DNA from: Kiritimatiellota bacterium B12222
GTDB taxonomy: Bacteria > Verrucomicrobiota > Kiritimatiellia > SS1-B-03-39 > UBA6053
NCBI GenBank assembly: GCA_029719485.1
Contig: CP120722.1
Coordinates: 682,001 to 746,000 of the forward strand
Direction: 5' to 3'
Length of the DNA stretch: 64,000 nt
How positions within the stretch are numbered: position 1 is the first letter of the stretch; the number at the start of each line of letters is the position of its first letter. The notes beneath the pieces are model-generated. The model was not told the DNA's origin. It ran no database searches and saw only the letters and a program-made list of their open reading frames with translations. The position numbers and the translations under genes are program-made. This document shows positions 24,306 through 32,976 of this stretch, one piece after another.

Positions 24306-25421
24306 GCTACTAACTTCCCGATACACCTCCCAGGTCTCTTCGGCGCATTTGCGCCAGGAGAAGTGGGAGGCTTTTTTATGTCCTGCATTGATGAGACGTG
24401 CGCGTCGGTCAGGACTTGAAAACAGGCTGTCAATAGCGTCTGTCCATTGATCAATATCGCCTAAGGGGAGTACGATCCCTCCGTCGCCCACGACTTCAGC
24501 CAAAGAGCCGCCATCGCTACTGATGACGGGGCATCCCTGACGCATGGCTTCGACGGGAGGCAGTCCAAATCCTTCGTAGAGAGAGGGAAAGATCAAGGCT
24601 TCGGCACGACGGTAGAGGGCGACGAGGTCTTCATCGCTGACATAATCTAAATGAATGATGCGGTCAGCTTTGTTATTTGCGGCCATGGCTTCAAGAATGG
24701 GTTCTACCTGCCAGCCTTTCATGCCACAGAGCACCAGCTTGCCATCGAAATATTTGAGGGCTTCAAAGATTTTGAATAAGAAAACGTGGTTTTTGCGGGG
24801 TTCCATGGTGCCGACATGGAGAAGAAATGGGCCATCAACCCCCAAGGTCTTTAAGCGTTGGTCGACTTGATTTTCAGGCAAATCATTCATGGAGGGGGGA
24901 GGGCCTAATAAGGTGGCTTTGACTTTGTCGGGTGGGAGGTCAAAAGCTTCCCTTACCTCATCGGCCATGGTTTCGCTGATGGTGAGAATTTTATCCGCCC
25001 GTCGAATGGTGGCGCGCATGCGTCTCCGAAGGTAGGAACGGTTTTTGGGTTCCATGGTTTCCGGGCATTTGATGAAGCAGCAATCGTGAATATTTACGAC
25101 CGCCTTGGGGCCCGGAGGGAGAGGGGGAATAATGAAATTGGGAAAGTGATGGACGTCTGCATCGGGTGCAAAACGGGTGTAGGCTGGAAGACCCAGGCGT
25201 TTCCAGGATTGTTGGATGAGGGCGCCGGGCAGGCGAGTGTAGGGATGATTTTTAATCAGCTCCTCTGCAAAAGGAGAGCCCTTGCGTCGGAAATCAAAAT
25301 AGAATCCGGAGAGTTCATCTTCGCCACGCAGAGCGGCGAGTTCGGGCACGAGGGTATGAACGTAGCGTCCTACGCCCGCCCGTTGATCTATCGCCGCCTG
25401 AATTTGTAAACATACTTTCAT
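24300..25421 (-). CDS. Group 1 (GT4-type) glycosyltransferase
   Basis: This 373-aa protein has a GT-B fold. AGVGRYVHTLVPEL near the N-terminus, LLHVGTMEPRKN near residue 205, and FPSLYEGFGLPPVEAMRQG near residue 287 with the E-x7-E nucleotide-sugar motif place it in family GT4. The start at 25421 (MKVCLQIQAA) is chosen because the 56 upstream in-frame residues do not resemble the family. Donor and acceptor are unknown; a surface polysaccharide is likely. Confidence 0.88.
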   Translation of the reverse strand: MKVCLQIQAAIDQRAGVGRYVHTLVPELAALRGEDELSGFYFDFRRKGSPFAEELIKNHPYTRLPGALIQQSWKRLGLPAYTRFAPDADVHHFPNFIIPPLPPGPKAVVNIHDCCFIKCPETMEPKNRSYLRRRMRATIRRADKILTISETMADEVREAFDLPPDKVKATLLGPPPSMNDLPENQVDQRLKTLGVDGPFLLHVGTMEPRKNHVFLFKIFEALKYFDGKLVLCGMKGWQVEPILEAMAANNKADRIIHLDYVSDEDLVALYRRAEALIFPSLYEGFGLPPVEAMRQGCPVISSDGGSLAEVVGDGGIVLPLGDIDQWTDAIDSLFSSPDRRARLINAGHKKASHFSWRKCAEETWEVYREVSSQ

Positions 25422-25661
25422 GTGTCTTTTCCTTATGGACAAAGCTTCCGAGAAACAATCCTCTTTCAAGGCTATTGGCAGGGTGAAAATATCAGCTGAC
25501 CGTTTTGATAGCTCGAAATCTCCAGACCTGGATGGTGTCACGCAGAGTTTGGCGAAAGTAAATGCAGGGCGAGAGATCGCGTGGTTCAAAAATGATTTTC
25601 ATTTCTTAATCCCTACAAATAAGGTAGAGTATAGATGTTAACTCAATAATGGAGGTTCAAT

Positions 25662-26225
25662 ATGAAAGAATGGACATGGTTCCAGGCGGGTCTAGCACTG
25701 GCCGCCAGTTTTCTTTTGGCAGTTGTTTTGGTGAAACCCATTGGGGTATCCACCCAGTTCGTGATTCTGGATGGGATGATGGCGAGCACGATTGATGCAT
25801 CATTGGTGGTAGTGGATGACAGCACATCCTCGGGGTATGCGAGTTCGAATGCATATTTGAACAAATCGGGAGGCAAATACGCTGCGAATATTGCGAAGCC
25901 TCTGAATTATGGTTTGGTTTTTGTAGTGGCGATGTTTGGGGGAGGGCTATTATCGAGGATGTTGCGCAAAGAAAAATCACCTAGACAGATACCGGAGGTA
26001 CATGAGGCTCGCTACGGCAATAAAGCGTGGCCCCGATATGTTGCGGCCTTTGTGGGTGGGCAAATTGTGTTATGGGGTGCGCGCTTGGCGGGAGGATGTA
26101 CCAGTGGTCATATGATGAGTGGCATGATGCAGACTGCGGTGAGTGGGTATCTTTTTGCGGCTGCCGCTTTTGTGGTGGCGCTTCCTACAGCATTTCTGGT
26201 TTATAAAAAGAAAGGAGGTGCGTGA
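25662..26225 (+). CDS. YeeE/YedE-type sulfur transporter, first half
   Basis: This 187-aa membrane protein contains the family motif GARLAGGCTSGHMMSG near residue 140, with the conserved Cys that relays thiosulfate in YeeE. It covers one half of the usual eight- to nine-helix transporter. The next gene covers the other half and begins at the overlapping TGATG. GGAGG lies before the ATG. Import of thiosulfate or another reduced sulfur species would feed the nearby cysK. Confidence 0.85.
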   Translation: MKEWTWFQAGLALAASFLLAVVLVKPIGVSTQFVILDGMMASTIDASLVVVDDSTSSGYASSNAYLNKSGGKYAANIAKPLNYGLVFVVAMFGGGLLSRMLRKEKSPRQIPEVHEARYGNKAWPRYVAAFVGGQIVLWGARLAGGCTSGHMMSGMMQTAVSGYLFAAAAFVVALPTAFLVYKKKGGA

Positions 26226-26791
26226 TGGAAATCTTGCTCGCGATACTCTTGGGAGCTGGTTTTGGATTTGTGCTCGAACGGGCACAAGCGTCTGATCCGG
26301 ATAAAATCATTGGCATGTTGACCCTACGGGATCTTCATTTGATGAAAGCCATATTTTTTGCAATTGGTCTATCCTCTCTGCTCCTGTTTGCAGGAATTGG
26401 AATAGGGTTTATTTCAATCAGTCATTTGTCGATCAAGGCGATGTATCCCGGGGTTCTCCTGGGAGGTGCATTGTTGGGATTGGGCTGGGCATTGGCTGGA
26501 TTCTGTCCGGGAACGGGCATTGTTGCCGCCGGACGCGGACGAAAAGACGCCTGGATTTTTCTGCTCGGAGGATTGGTGGGCGCCTGGATATTTACCTTAC
26601 AATATAGCTTTTTGGAGAAAATCGGTTTGTTCAACCCGTGGTGGGGTGGCAAGACTACCTTGGTGGATACTGGTGCAAAAGGGGCAACTGCTCTACTGGA
26701 AGGAAAAGGCAGTCTACTATTGGCCTTAGCCTTGGGTGCAGTGATGTTGGTGATTGCAAAACTGCTCCCGCTTAGACCCGGCCAAAAATAA
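26225..26791 (+). CDS. YeeE/YedE-type sulfur transporter, second half
   Basis: This protein of about 188 aa has the second family motif, GWALAGFCPGTGIVAAGRG near residue 88, with its Cys. It starts at the ATG overlapping the previous stop; a GTG 3 bases upstream is also possible. Two-gene versions of this transporter are common, so the split is natural and not a frameshift. The two chains should pair in the inner membrane. Confidence 0.85.
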   Translation: MEILLAILLGAGFGFVLERAQASDPDKIIGMLTLRDLHLMKAIFFAIGLSSLLLFAGIGIGFISISHLSIKAMYPGVLLGGALLGLGWALAGFCPGTGIVAAGRGRKDAWIFLLGGLVGAWIFTLQYSFLEKIGLFNPWWGGKTTLVDTGAKGATALLEGKGSLLLALALGAVMLVIAKLLPLRPGQK

Positions 26792-26862
26792 GAGACTAAA
26801 ATTGCTGAAAGTCAGTCATTGACCTCAAGAGATTCTGACGTTATAAGCCTCCTTCCTTAAAC

Positions 26863-26954
26863 GGAGAGATGCCGGAGTGGTCGAACGGGCTCGCCTGGAA
26901 AGTGAGTGTGGTTGGAAACAGCTACCTAGGGTTCGAATCCCTATCTCTCCGCCA
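26863..26954 (+). tRNA. tRNA-Ser (anticodon GGA)
   Basis: A 92-base type II tRNA with acceptor stem GGAGAGA/TCTCTCC, anticodon loop CTGGAAA (GGA) on a CTCGC/GTGAG stem, a long variable arm around GGTTGGAAAC, T-arm GGGTTCGAATCCC and an encoded CCA. It reads UCC and UCU codons. Confidence 0.96.
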
Positions 26955-27315
26955 CTTTAAAAACCCTGCAAACGCAGGGTTTTTTTGTGTGCGGGAGGTA
27001 GGGGTTCGAATCCTAGGGAACCTATGGGTTTGAAACGAAACGAGCCAGCGAGAGGAGTAAGCCCGTGTATTTCCACGGGAGGGCGAAGCCCGTCAATCCC
27101 TATCTCTCCGCCACTTTAAAAACCCTGCAAACGCAGGGTTTTTTTGTGTGCGGGGGGTAGGGGTTCGAATCCTAGGGAACCTATGGGTTTGAAACGAAAC
27201 GAGCCAGCGAGAGGAGTAAGCCCGTGTATTTCCACGGGAGGGCGAAGCCCGTCAATCCCTATCTCTCCGCCACTTTAAAAACCCTGCAAACGCAGGGTTT
27301 TTTTGTGTGCGGGGG
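26937..27315 (+). repeat. Tandem 159-bp repeats carrying the tRNA-Ser 3' end
   Basis: The last 18 or so bases of the tRNA (AATCCCTATCTCTCCGCCA) and its terminator are repeated at 27096 and 27255. That gives two full 159-bp units and a third partial one. Between terminator and next tRNA end, each unit holds a second T-arm-like string (GGGGTTCGAATCCTAGGGAA) and a GCCCGTG/CACGGG hairpin. The copies differ at about one position. The layout resembles the tyrT-linked repeats of E. coli. Confidence 0.9.
26958..26986 (+). terminator. Rho-independent terminator of tRNA-Ser, repeated twice downstream
   Basis: Stem CCCTGC/GCAGGG with an AAAC loop and a run of seven Ts. The same terminator recurs at about 27117-27145 and 27276-27304 inside the 159-bp repeats. 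Confidence 0.9.
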
Positions 27316-27333
27316 GTGTCTGAGGGTTTCCCT

Positions 27334-27999
27334 TTAGTCCAAGGTGGTGAGGCCGGTTCGAATGGCGTATTTAGTGAGTTCAGCCACGCTGCGCATATCG
27401 AGTTTGTCCATGATATTTCGGCGGTGGGTTTCGGCGGTGCGTACGCTGACGCCGAGTTTATCCGCGATTTCCTTGGTGGCGTTTCCCTCTGCTAATAACT
27501 GAAGTACTTGCCGTTCCCGATCGCTGAGCACTGCGAATGCAGATTCTTCTCCTTCTTTGGCTGGATTTCGAACAAAGCTGTCGACCAGTCCACGGGTGAT
27601 TTCAGGGCTGAGATAGGTTTTTCCTGCGACAGCCTGATGGATGGACTCGATCAGTTCTTCGTAAGCGCAGTCTTTGGGGACGTAACCACAGGCCCCGGCT
27701 TTGAGCATTTCTCCCACCAAGCTACGGTCTGCATGCATCGAAAGTCCAATGATCTTGATGTGTGGATAGTCTTTCAGAATTAAGCGGGTGGCATCGATGC
27801 CGTTAAGATCCGGGAGGCCGATATCCAAAATCATGACATGGGGTCCCAGTTTTTGGGCGTATTCGACAGCCTGTTCTCCGGTCTCCGCCTCTCCCACGAT
27901 CCGCATGTTCTCCTCTTTACGGATGAGGCTGCGTAATCCATCGCGCATCATGGCGTGGTCTTCGGCGAGGACAATTCGAATGGGATTGGGGGTACTCAT
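27334..27999 (-). CDS. NarL/FixJ-type response regulator
   Basis: This 221-aa protein has a receiver domain with acidic pocket AEDH, phospho-acceptor Asp in MILDIGLPD near residue 60, and K in VPKD near residue 110. A LuxR-type HTH follows (LSDRERQVLQLLAEGNATKEIADKLGVS near 155-180; only family signature cited). The ATG at 27999 overlaps the kinase stop by 4 bases, so the pair is co-translated. Target genes cannot be inferred. Confidence 0.93.
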   Translation of the reverse strand: MSTPNPIRIVLAEDHAMMRDGLRSLIRKEENMRIVGEAETGEQAVEYAQKLGPHVMILDIGLPDLNGIDATRLILKDYPHIKIIGLSMHADRSLVGEMLKAGACGYVPKDCAYEELIESIHQAVAGKTYLSPEITRGLVDSFVRNPAKEGEESAFAVLSDRERQVLQLLAEGNATKEIADKLGVSVRTAETHRRNIMDKLDMRSVAELTKYAIRTGLTTLD

Positions 28000-28724
28000 G
28001 TGGTTTCCTGATGTTCGAGGTGTTCCGGTGGTATAATCATGATAATGCGTGTTCCTTTTCCCGGGGAGGTATCGCATTTGAAATTTCCACCCTGATGTTC
28101 AATCATTTCCTGGATGCTGAAGAGACCGAAGCCACCTTGCTTTCGATCGAGATGGTCGAGGCTACGAATGTCGAATCCCCGACCATCGTCTTCTACTTTA
28201 ATTTCTATTTTTTGGTGCTCCCTGGGTCGTATCCGAATACGGATCTCTTCTGAATCAGCATATTTCCAGGCGTTGTAAACGCATTCGCGTACGGCGGTAA
28301 ATAAGCGACTACGCAAAGCGGGGGCAAAGCGTACTTGTTCACAGCTTACATCGACGAGCAATTGGATCTGAATTTGTTGGCGTTCGGTGTATTGTTTGGC
28401 CAGCCACTCTAAAGCGGGAATCAATCCGGCATCATCAAGTACTTGTGGGTAGTACTCATACCCTAAACTTCTGGATTGGCGGATGGCCTGTTTGAGGTGG
28501 TCTTCTATATTGAGTAAATTTTCCTTTAGCTCTTCAGGAAGCTCGAACTCATTTCCACGTATGATGCTGCTCAGTTTGATGCGAGCCAATCCCAGTTCAT
28601 GCCCGACATGATCATGAAGATCTTTGGAAAGTTTTCTTCTTTCGATTTCACGTACATCTGCAAGTCGTACGGATAATGCGCGTAGACGGGTTTGATATTC
28701 CTCTGCGGTAAGGAGTGAGTTCAT
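27996..28724 (-). CDS. NarL-partner histidine kinase without sensor domain
   Basis: This 242-aa kinase has a short coiled N-terminus, the HisKA_3 box RRKLSKDLHDHVGHELG with phospho-His near residue 38, and an ATPase domain with VRECVYNAWKYA (N-box), VEDDGRGFD and GGFGLFSI. No membrane segment or sensory domain is present, so it must sense a cytoplasmic cue or work with another protein. Confidence 0.92.
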   Translation of the reverse strand: MNSLLTAEEYQTRLRALSVRLADVREIERRKLSKDLHDHVGHELGLARIKLSSIIRGNEFELPEELKENLLNIEDHLKQAIRQSRSLGYEYYPQVLDDAGLIPALEWLAKQYTERQQIQIQLLVDVSCEQVRFAPALRSRLFTAVRECVYNAWKYADSEEIRIRIRPREHQKIEIKVEDDGRGFDIRSLDHLDRKQGGFGLFSIQEMIEHQGGNFKCDTSPGKGTRIIMIIPPEHLEHQETT

Positions 28725-28779
28725 AGGTTTATAGTTATGGAAGTCATTTGAGACACACTCCTTTCAGCTAACACAGACC

Positions 28780-28929
28780 ATGCGTCAACTCAAACGGTTT
28801 TTCCTTTGTCTGGGATTCCTTGGTATTCAGATAAATCGGGTTGTTGCTGATGGAGAGTTTATGGGATGGGGTTCATGTGGAGCCAGTATAACGCAACTCA
28901 TTTTAGCGTCCATCTGGGAAATCCCGTAG
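28780..28929 (+). CDS. Possible small exported peptide
   Basis: A 49-codon frame beginning MRQLKRFFLCLGFLGIQINR has a basic, then hydrophobic N-terminus like a signal sequence, followed by VVADGEFMGWGSCGAS. There is no clear ribosome-binding site and no known family. The rest of 28725-29063 shows no gene. I rate it only as possible. Confidence 0.25.
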   Translation: MRQLKRFFLCLGFLGIQINRVVADGEFMGWGSCGASITQLILASIWEIP

Positions 28930-29063
28930 TGGGGTGTTCGTAAAGCGAAAGCTTCATCTGTTGAGCTGCGAACTTTCCACATGCTTCTTTGCGGGAATTC
29001 CCCAATGGTGTGAAGGAAGAGTCTTCTCTATAGTTAAGCTTTATCACCCTTATCTTACGTTTT

Positions 29064-29999
29064 ATGAAACCATTTTTAGAATCAATCAGTGATTACTTTA
29101 CGTCTTTGGACTGGGACCCCATTATTCAGTCCGCTGTTCGTGTTACGCTTATTCTACTGCTTTCCAGCATCCTAATGAAAATAGCTCATACGGTACTTAA
29201 GCATTTGGAAAAACATTTGTTACGTCAGGGGCGAAAGGAGGGAGAGTCGTCAAATGAATCAAAGAAACGCGTAGACACCATTATCAATCTCTTGCGCCAA
29301 GCCGCGCGACTTGCCGTTTCGATCACAGCGTTGATGATGATTTTGCAACAGATCGGAGTTAAAGTGGGCCCGGTGATTGCCAGTGCGGGTATTTTGGGAT
29401 TAGCGGTAGGTTTTGGTGCGCAGAATTTGGTCAAAGATATGATTGCAGGATTTTTCATTATTCTGGAGAACCAAATTCGAGTAGGTGATGTAGCGGTTCT
29501 AAACGGCACCGGCGGATTAGTGGAGCGGATAAAATTTCGTACCACGGTTCTGCGTGATCTTGGAGGTGTGGTGCATATTTTCCCCAATGGATCTATCGAC
29601 TCTATCAGTAATCTTACTTTGGGTTGGTCGGCATATGTGTTTGATATCGGGGTGGCCTACAAGGAGGATACCGACAGGGTCATCGGGGTAATGCGAGAGG
29701 TGGGTCGGAGCTTAAAAAATGATGCGGCGTTCGGACCGATGATGCTGGAGGAGCCAGAAATTTTTGGGGTGGACAAGTTTGACGACTCCGCAGTGGTCAT
29801 CAAAGGTCGCATTCGAACTAAACCCATCAAACAGTGGGATGTGGGACGTCAGTTTCTGAGACGGGTCAAGCTGGCCTTTGACGAACAGAATATCGAGATC
29901 CCTTTTCCGCACACCCGTTTGTATTTTGGTGAGACAAGTAAACCGATTGACTTGCGAAGGGTACATGCTGAAAACACTGCTAACGAGTCGTCCTCATGA
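29064..29999 (+). CDS. MscS-family mechanosensitive channel
   Basis: This 311-aa protein has three membrane segments, then the MscS pore helix and beta domain: GILGLAVGFGAQNLVKDMIAG near residue 112, and VGDVAVLNGTGGLVERIKFR. It ends with a C-terminal domain and a short Ser-rich tail. It should open on membrane tension during hypo-osmotic shock. It overlaps the next gene, a cardiolipin synthase, by 4 bases. Confidence 0.92.
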   Translation: MKPFLESISDYFTSLDWDPIIQSAVRVTLILLLSSILMKIAHTVLKHLEKHLLRQGRKEGESSNESKKRVDTIINLLRQAARLAVSITALMMILQQIGVKVGPVIASAGILGLAVGFGAQNLVKDMIAGFFIILENQIRVGDVAVLNGTGGLVERIKFRTTVLRDLGGVVHIFPNGSIDSISNLTLGWSAYVFDIGVAYKEDTDRVIGVMREVGRSLKNDAAFGPMMLEEPEIFGVDKFDDSAVVIKGRIRTKPIKQWDVGRQFLRRVKLAFDEQNIEIPFPHTRLYFGETSKPIDLRRVHAENTANESSS

Positions 30000-31378
30000 T
30001 TACTTTTGGGTCTCTCGCCCTTGCGTATCTGATCTCTTGTGGGTTGTTTGCGCATCTATTGCTTTCAAGGAAATCCCATGCCTCCATGATTCTGTGGACA
30101 ACGTGGCTATTTTTATTTCCGTTTCTAGGTATTCCGTTGTACTTGGTCCTGGGGACGGAGAGTATTCGTAAAAAAGGGTTAAAACCTTTTGAACCTGAAG
30201 CCCATTCCGAGAATGGAAAACCGGATGAAGCTCAGGTGCCGGATTTACTGAATCATTTGCAGCGGGTGAGAAGAAGTGCGTTGTCCACCATGTCGACTCC
30301 TGAATTGTTGTGGGGTGGAGATGCGTTTTATGATCGACTGGTAAGTGATATTCAAAATGCGCAGACCTTTTTGCATATTCAGATGTACGTTTGGCGGGAT
30401 GATAAAGAAGGGGCTAAAGTGCTTAAGGCGTTGATCGATGCCGTTCATCGTGGTGTAGAGGTGAGGATGTTAGTGGATGAAATGGGGTCTTATCATACGG
30501 CGGACAAATTTTTCCAATCTTTCCGGGAGGCGGGGGGACAGTTCAGTTACACCAACACCGTGCAAACCCGGCGTAGTCGGTTTTTCTTTAATCTCCGCAA
30601 TCACCGTAAACTTTGTTTAATTGATGGGCAGACCGCTTATGTGGGCGGAATGAATGTTGGCAAAGAATACGCAGGACGGGCTATCGGTCCCTGGACGGAT
30701 TTACAGATGCGTTTTTCGGGTCCTGTCTTGTTGGCGTTGCAGGATTCGTTTGCCGAAGATTGGAATTTTGCCACGGGGGAATGTTTGGAAGGTGAAAAAT
30801 ATTATCCGCTTGAACAAGCTCCAGCCGCGAAAATTCCAACCGTCATGGTACAGAGTGGACCGGATGTACGGGAGCCCATCTATTTAAAATCCTTTAATCT
30901 GATTTGCGGGGCAGCGAAGGAAAGGTTAGATGTGTTTACGCCCTATTTTGTTCCTGACCCGAGCATTTTGGTGACACTGCAAACTGCAGCTGCACGGGGA
31001 GTGCGGGTGAGGATGATGATCCCCACGCTCAACGAACACAAGTACATGGTGGATATTGGACGGGCCTACTATGAGCCATTGATGGAGTCAGGTGTTGAAA
31101 TATATGAATTACCTGAACGTGTGAACCACACCAAAGCTTTTCGGGTAGATGATGACTTCATATTTGCCGGATCTCACAATCTGGATGTACGTTCTTATAA
31201 ACTCAACTTTGAACTGTCTCTGTGCTTTCGTCATCGAGAGACGGCGGAGGCCATGGATGAAGTCTTTGATGATTTGTTTGAACAATCAGAGCAGATCGAG
31301 TTGGAACCCTTCCGTAAACGACCCTTGACGCAAAAGTTTAAACAGGGATTTGTGAAACTGTTTGGTCCGGTGTTATAA
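29996..31378 (+). CDS. cls: Cardiolipin synthase (PLD family)
   Basis: This 460-aa protein has two N-terminal membrane segments and two phospholipase-D HKD motifs: NHRKLCLIDGQTAYVGG near residue 202 and NHTKAFRVDDDFIFAGS near 377. It should join phosphatidylglycerol molecules into cardiolipin at the inner membrane. The length matches Cls enzymes. It is coupled to mscS upstream, and the next gene begins 5 bases later. Confidence 0.92.
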   Translation: MITFGSLALAYLISCGLFAHLLLSRKSHASMILWTTWLFLFPFLGIPLYLVLGTESIRKKGLKPFEPEAHSENGKPDEAQVPDLLNHLQRVRRSALSTMSTPELLWGGDAFYDRLVSDIQNAQTFLHIQMYVWRDDKEGAKVLKALIDAVHRGVEVRMLVDEMGSYHTADKFFQSFREAGGQFSYTNTVQTRRSRFFFNLRNHRKLCLIDGQTAYVGGMNVGKEYAGRAIGPWTDLQMRFSGPVLLALQDSFAEDWNFATGECLEGEKYYPLEQAPAAKIPTVMVQSGPDVREPIYLKSFNLICGAAKERLDVFTPYFVPDPSILVTLQTAAARGVRVRMMIPTLNEHKYMVDIGRAYYEPLMESGVEIYELPERVNHTKAFRVDDDFIFAGSHNLDVRSYKLNFELSLCFRHRETAEAMDEVFDDLFEQSEQIELEPFRKRPLTQKFKQGFVKLFGPVL

Positions 31379-31383
31379 AGACG

Positions 31384-32175
31384 ATGCGGTTGCTTAGTTT
31401 TAATATTCACAACCGAATGAAAGAATCCTCGTCTCTGATGAAGGAGCGTATGGGGGATATTGCTTCCTTGGTGAAATCATTGCATCCTGATGTTGTGGCC
31501 TTACAGGAAGTGACGCCAGAGGCTTGGGAGTATTTACGAAAAGAACTCAATATTACCGAGGCGGAGTATTGTCCACGCGAGGATGGAAAAGAGAAGGGGG
31601 AAGGGGTGCCGGTATTCCCACTGGGGTCTGGGTGTACAATCACACAACAACATTCTTTTTGGTTATCGGATACGCCTGATCACCCTTCGCGTATGCAGGG
31701 GGCGATTCATCCCCGGGTATGTTCCGCGATTAGAATTGCTAAGGGAGCAGACGCGTGGTGGGTGTTTAATATTCATCTCGATCACCGAAGTCCAGGGGTG
31801 CGTCGACGCAGTCTTGACCTGTTGAGAACTCAGATAGAGGCCCTGACTGAAGGGGAGGATCCACGGTTGATTTGTGGTGATTTTAATATGCCGGGATATC
31901 GCAAAATCCTGCAACAGTTTTGTCAGTCCGAGCCGAAGTGGGAAGATGCCACCCAATATCATCCGGTGGCTGCGCTTCGTCCTACATATTTAGGATGGGG
32001 ACCTTTCCGATTGGCCAAGGCCCGCATTGATTTATGTCTGCATACGTCCGGTTTGCGGGTGGGGGAATATCATGCCGTGAATCCGTGCTGGCAAGGTCGT
32101 CAGCTGTCAGACCATCGCGCAATTGTGGTGGATCTGGAAGACAAGAGTTTCTTATCGTTTCTCCTGGAAGGATAA
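31384..32175 (+). CDS. Endonuclease/exonuclease/phosphatase family protein
   Basis: This 263-aa EEP-fold protein shows LLSFNIH at the start, DVVALQEVT (metal-binding Glu) near residue 38, CGDFNMPG near 165 and the C-terminal SDHRAIVVD. It lies directly after cls, an arrangement also seen with E. coli clsB and ybhP. It may act on a phospholipid head group or nucleic acid; the substrate is not known. Confidence 0.88.
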   Translation: MRLLSFNIHNRMKESSSLMKERMGDIASLVKSLHPDVVALQEVTPEAWEYLRKELNITEAEYCPREDGKEKGEGVPVFPLGSGCTITQQHSFWLSDTPDHPSRMQGAIHPRVCSAIRIAKGADAWWVFNIHLDHRSPGVRRRSLDLLRTQIEALTEGEDPRLICGDFNMPGYRKILQQFCQSEPKWEDATQYHPVAALRPTYLGWGPFRLAKARIDLCLHTSGLRVGEYHAVNPCWQGRQLSDHRAIVVDLEDKSFLSFLLEG

Positions 32176-32206
32176 GTGAGGATGCACCCCTTTAAAAGGG
32201 GAGGCA

Positions 32207-32923
32207 TTAGTCTTTGGATTGTTTCTTGAGTTCCTCACGGGTCCGCGAGGTGATATGCCAGCTGACCCATGCGAAGGTGATAACACCGAGGCCAAACAAT
32301 AGGGATTGCCAGAGGGGTACTTCGGCTTCACTCATCACCGTTTCGCTGGCGATATGTCCAGCGGATACCATGAGGAACGTTCCGGGGATCATGCCCATAA
32401 AACTGTAAAAAAGATAGCGGAGAAAGGGAAGTTTGAGAGAGCCCAAAAAGAGATTTCCGGTCATAAAATGAAAAACAGGAGTCATGCGCAGCAAACAGAT
32501 GGTCCACAAGCTGTCGTTTTCCATGACCTGTCGTAAAGCTTTGAATAGGGTATGTTGGAACATGTCCTTGTCTTTAAGTCGAGGCCACAATCCAGCCCCG
32601 GCCAGGGATCCCAAGGTGGTTCCTCCAAGGAGAATACCTGTACTGATGAGGAGGCCTGTCCCGATTCCGAAAAAGAAACCGGAAAGAGAAACCGGAACAG
32701 AGACGGGTATGAAGCAAATGGTGAGGATGATCCCGATAAGCGTGAAATATATGGCTCCGAGAGGTCCGAGATCTTCTAACTGTTTAAGCAGGGGTTTTAA
32801 CCATTCTTGGAAAGGAAGAAATTTCATGAGGCCGAGAAAACATGCAAAAAGTATTAGCGCGGCGACGGGTTTGATCCAGCGTTTATGTTTAGAGATGCAT
32901 GAGGTGAACATCGGTTCTGACAC
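32207..32923 (-). CDS. TVP38/TMEM64 (DedA-like) membrane protein
   Basis: This 238-aa protein has about six membrane segments and the VTT-domain pattern FFFGIGTGLLIS ... GSLAGAG, with RMTPVFHF(M)TGNLFLGSL near residue 142 and a GMIPGTFLMVSAG segment. This superfamily is linked to lipid scrambling or transport. It converges on the EEP gene and may be co-expressed with the patatin gene behind it. Confidence 0.88.
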   Translation of the reverse strand: MSEPMFTSCISKHKRWIKPVAALILFACFLGLMKFLPFQEWLKPLLKQLEDLGPLGAIYFTLIGIILTICFIPVSVPVSLSGFFFGIGTGLLISTGILLGGTTLGSLAGAGLWPRLKDKDMFQHTLFKALRQVMENDSLWTICLLRMTPVFHFMTGNLFLGSLKLPFLRYLFYSFMGMIPGTFLMVSAGHIASETVMSEAEVPLWQSLLFGLGVITFAWVSWHITSRTREELKKQSKD

Positions 32924-32976
32924 TCCTTATCGTGGGGATGAACTTAAAGGGGTATTGAATGGAGGTGACTTCTTCA

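Noticed and set aside
25420..25641. 73-codon frame upstream of the YeeE-like gene
   Set aside because: It overlaps the start and upstream region of the glycosyltransferase gene, has no family and no ribosome-binding site.
26991..27020. Second tRNA suggested by a T-arm-like string in the 159-bp repeats
   Set aside because: GGTTCGAATCC is present, but no acceptor, D or anticodon stems can be built around it.
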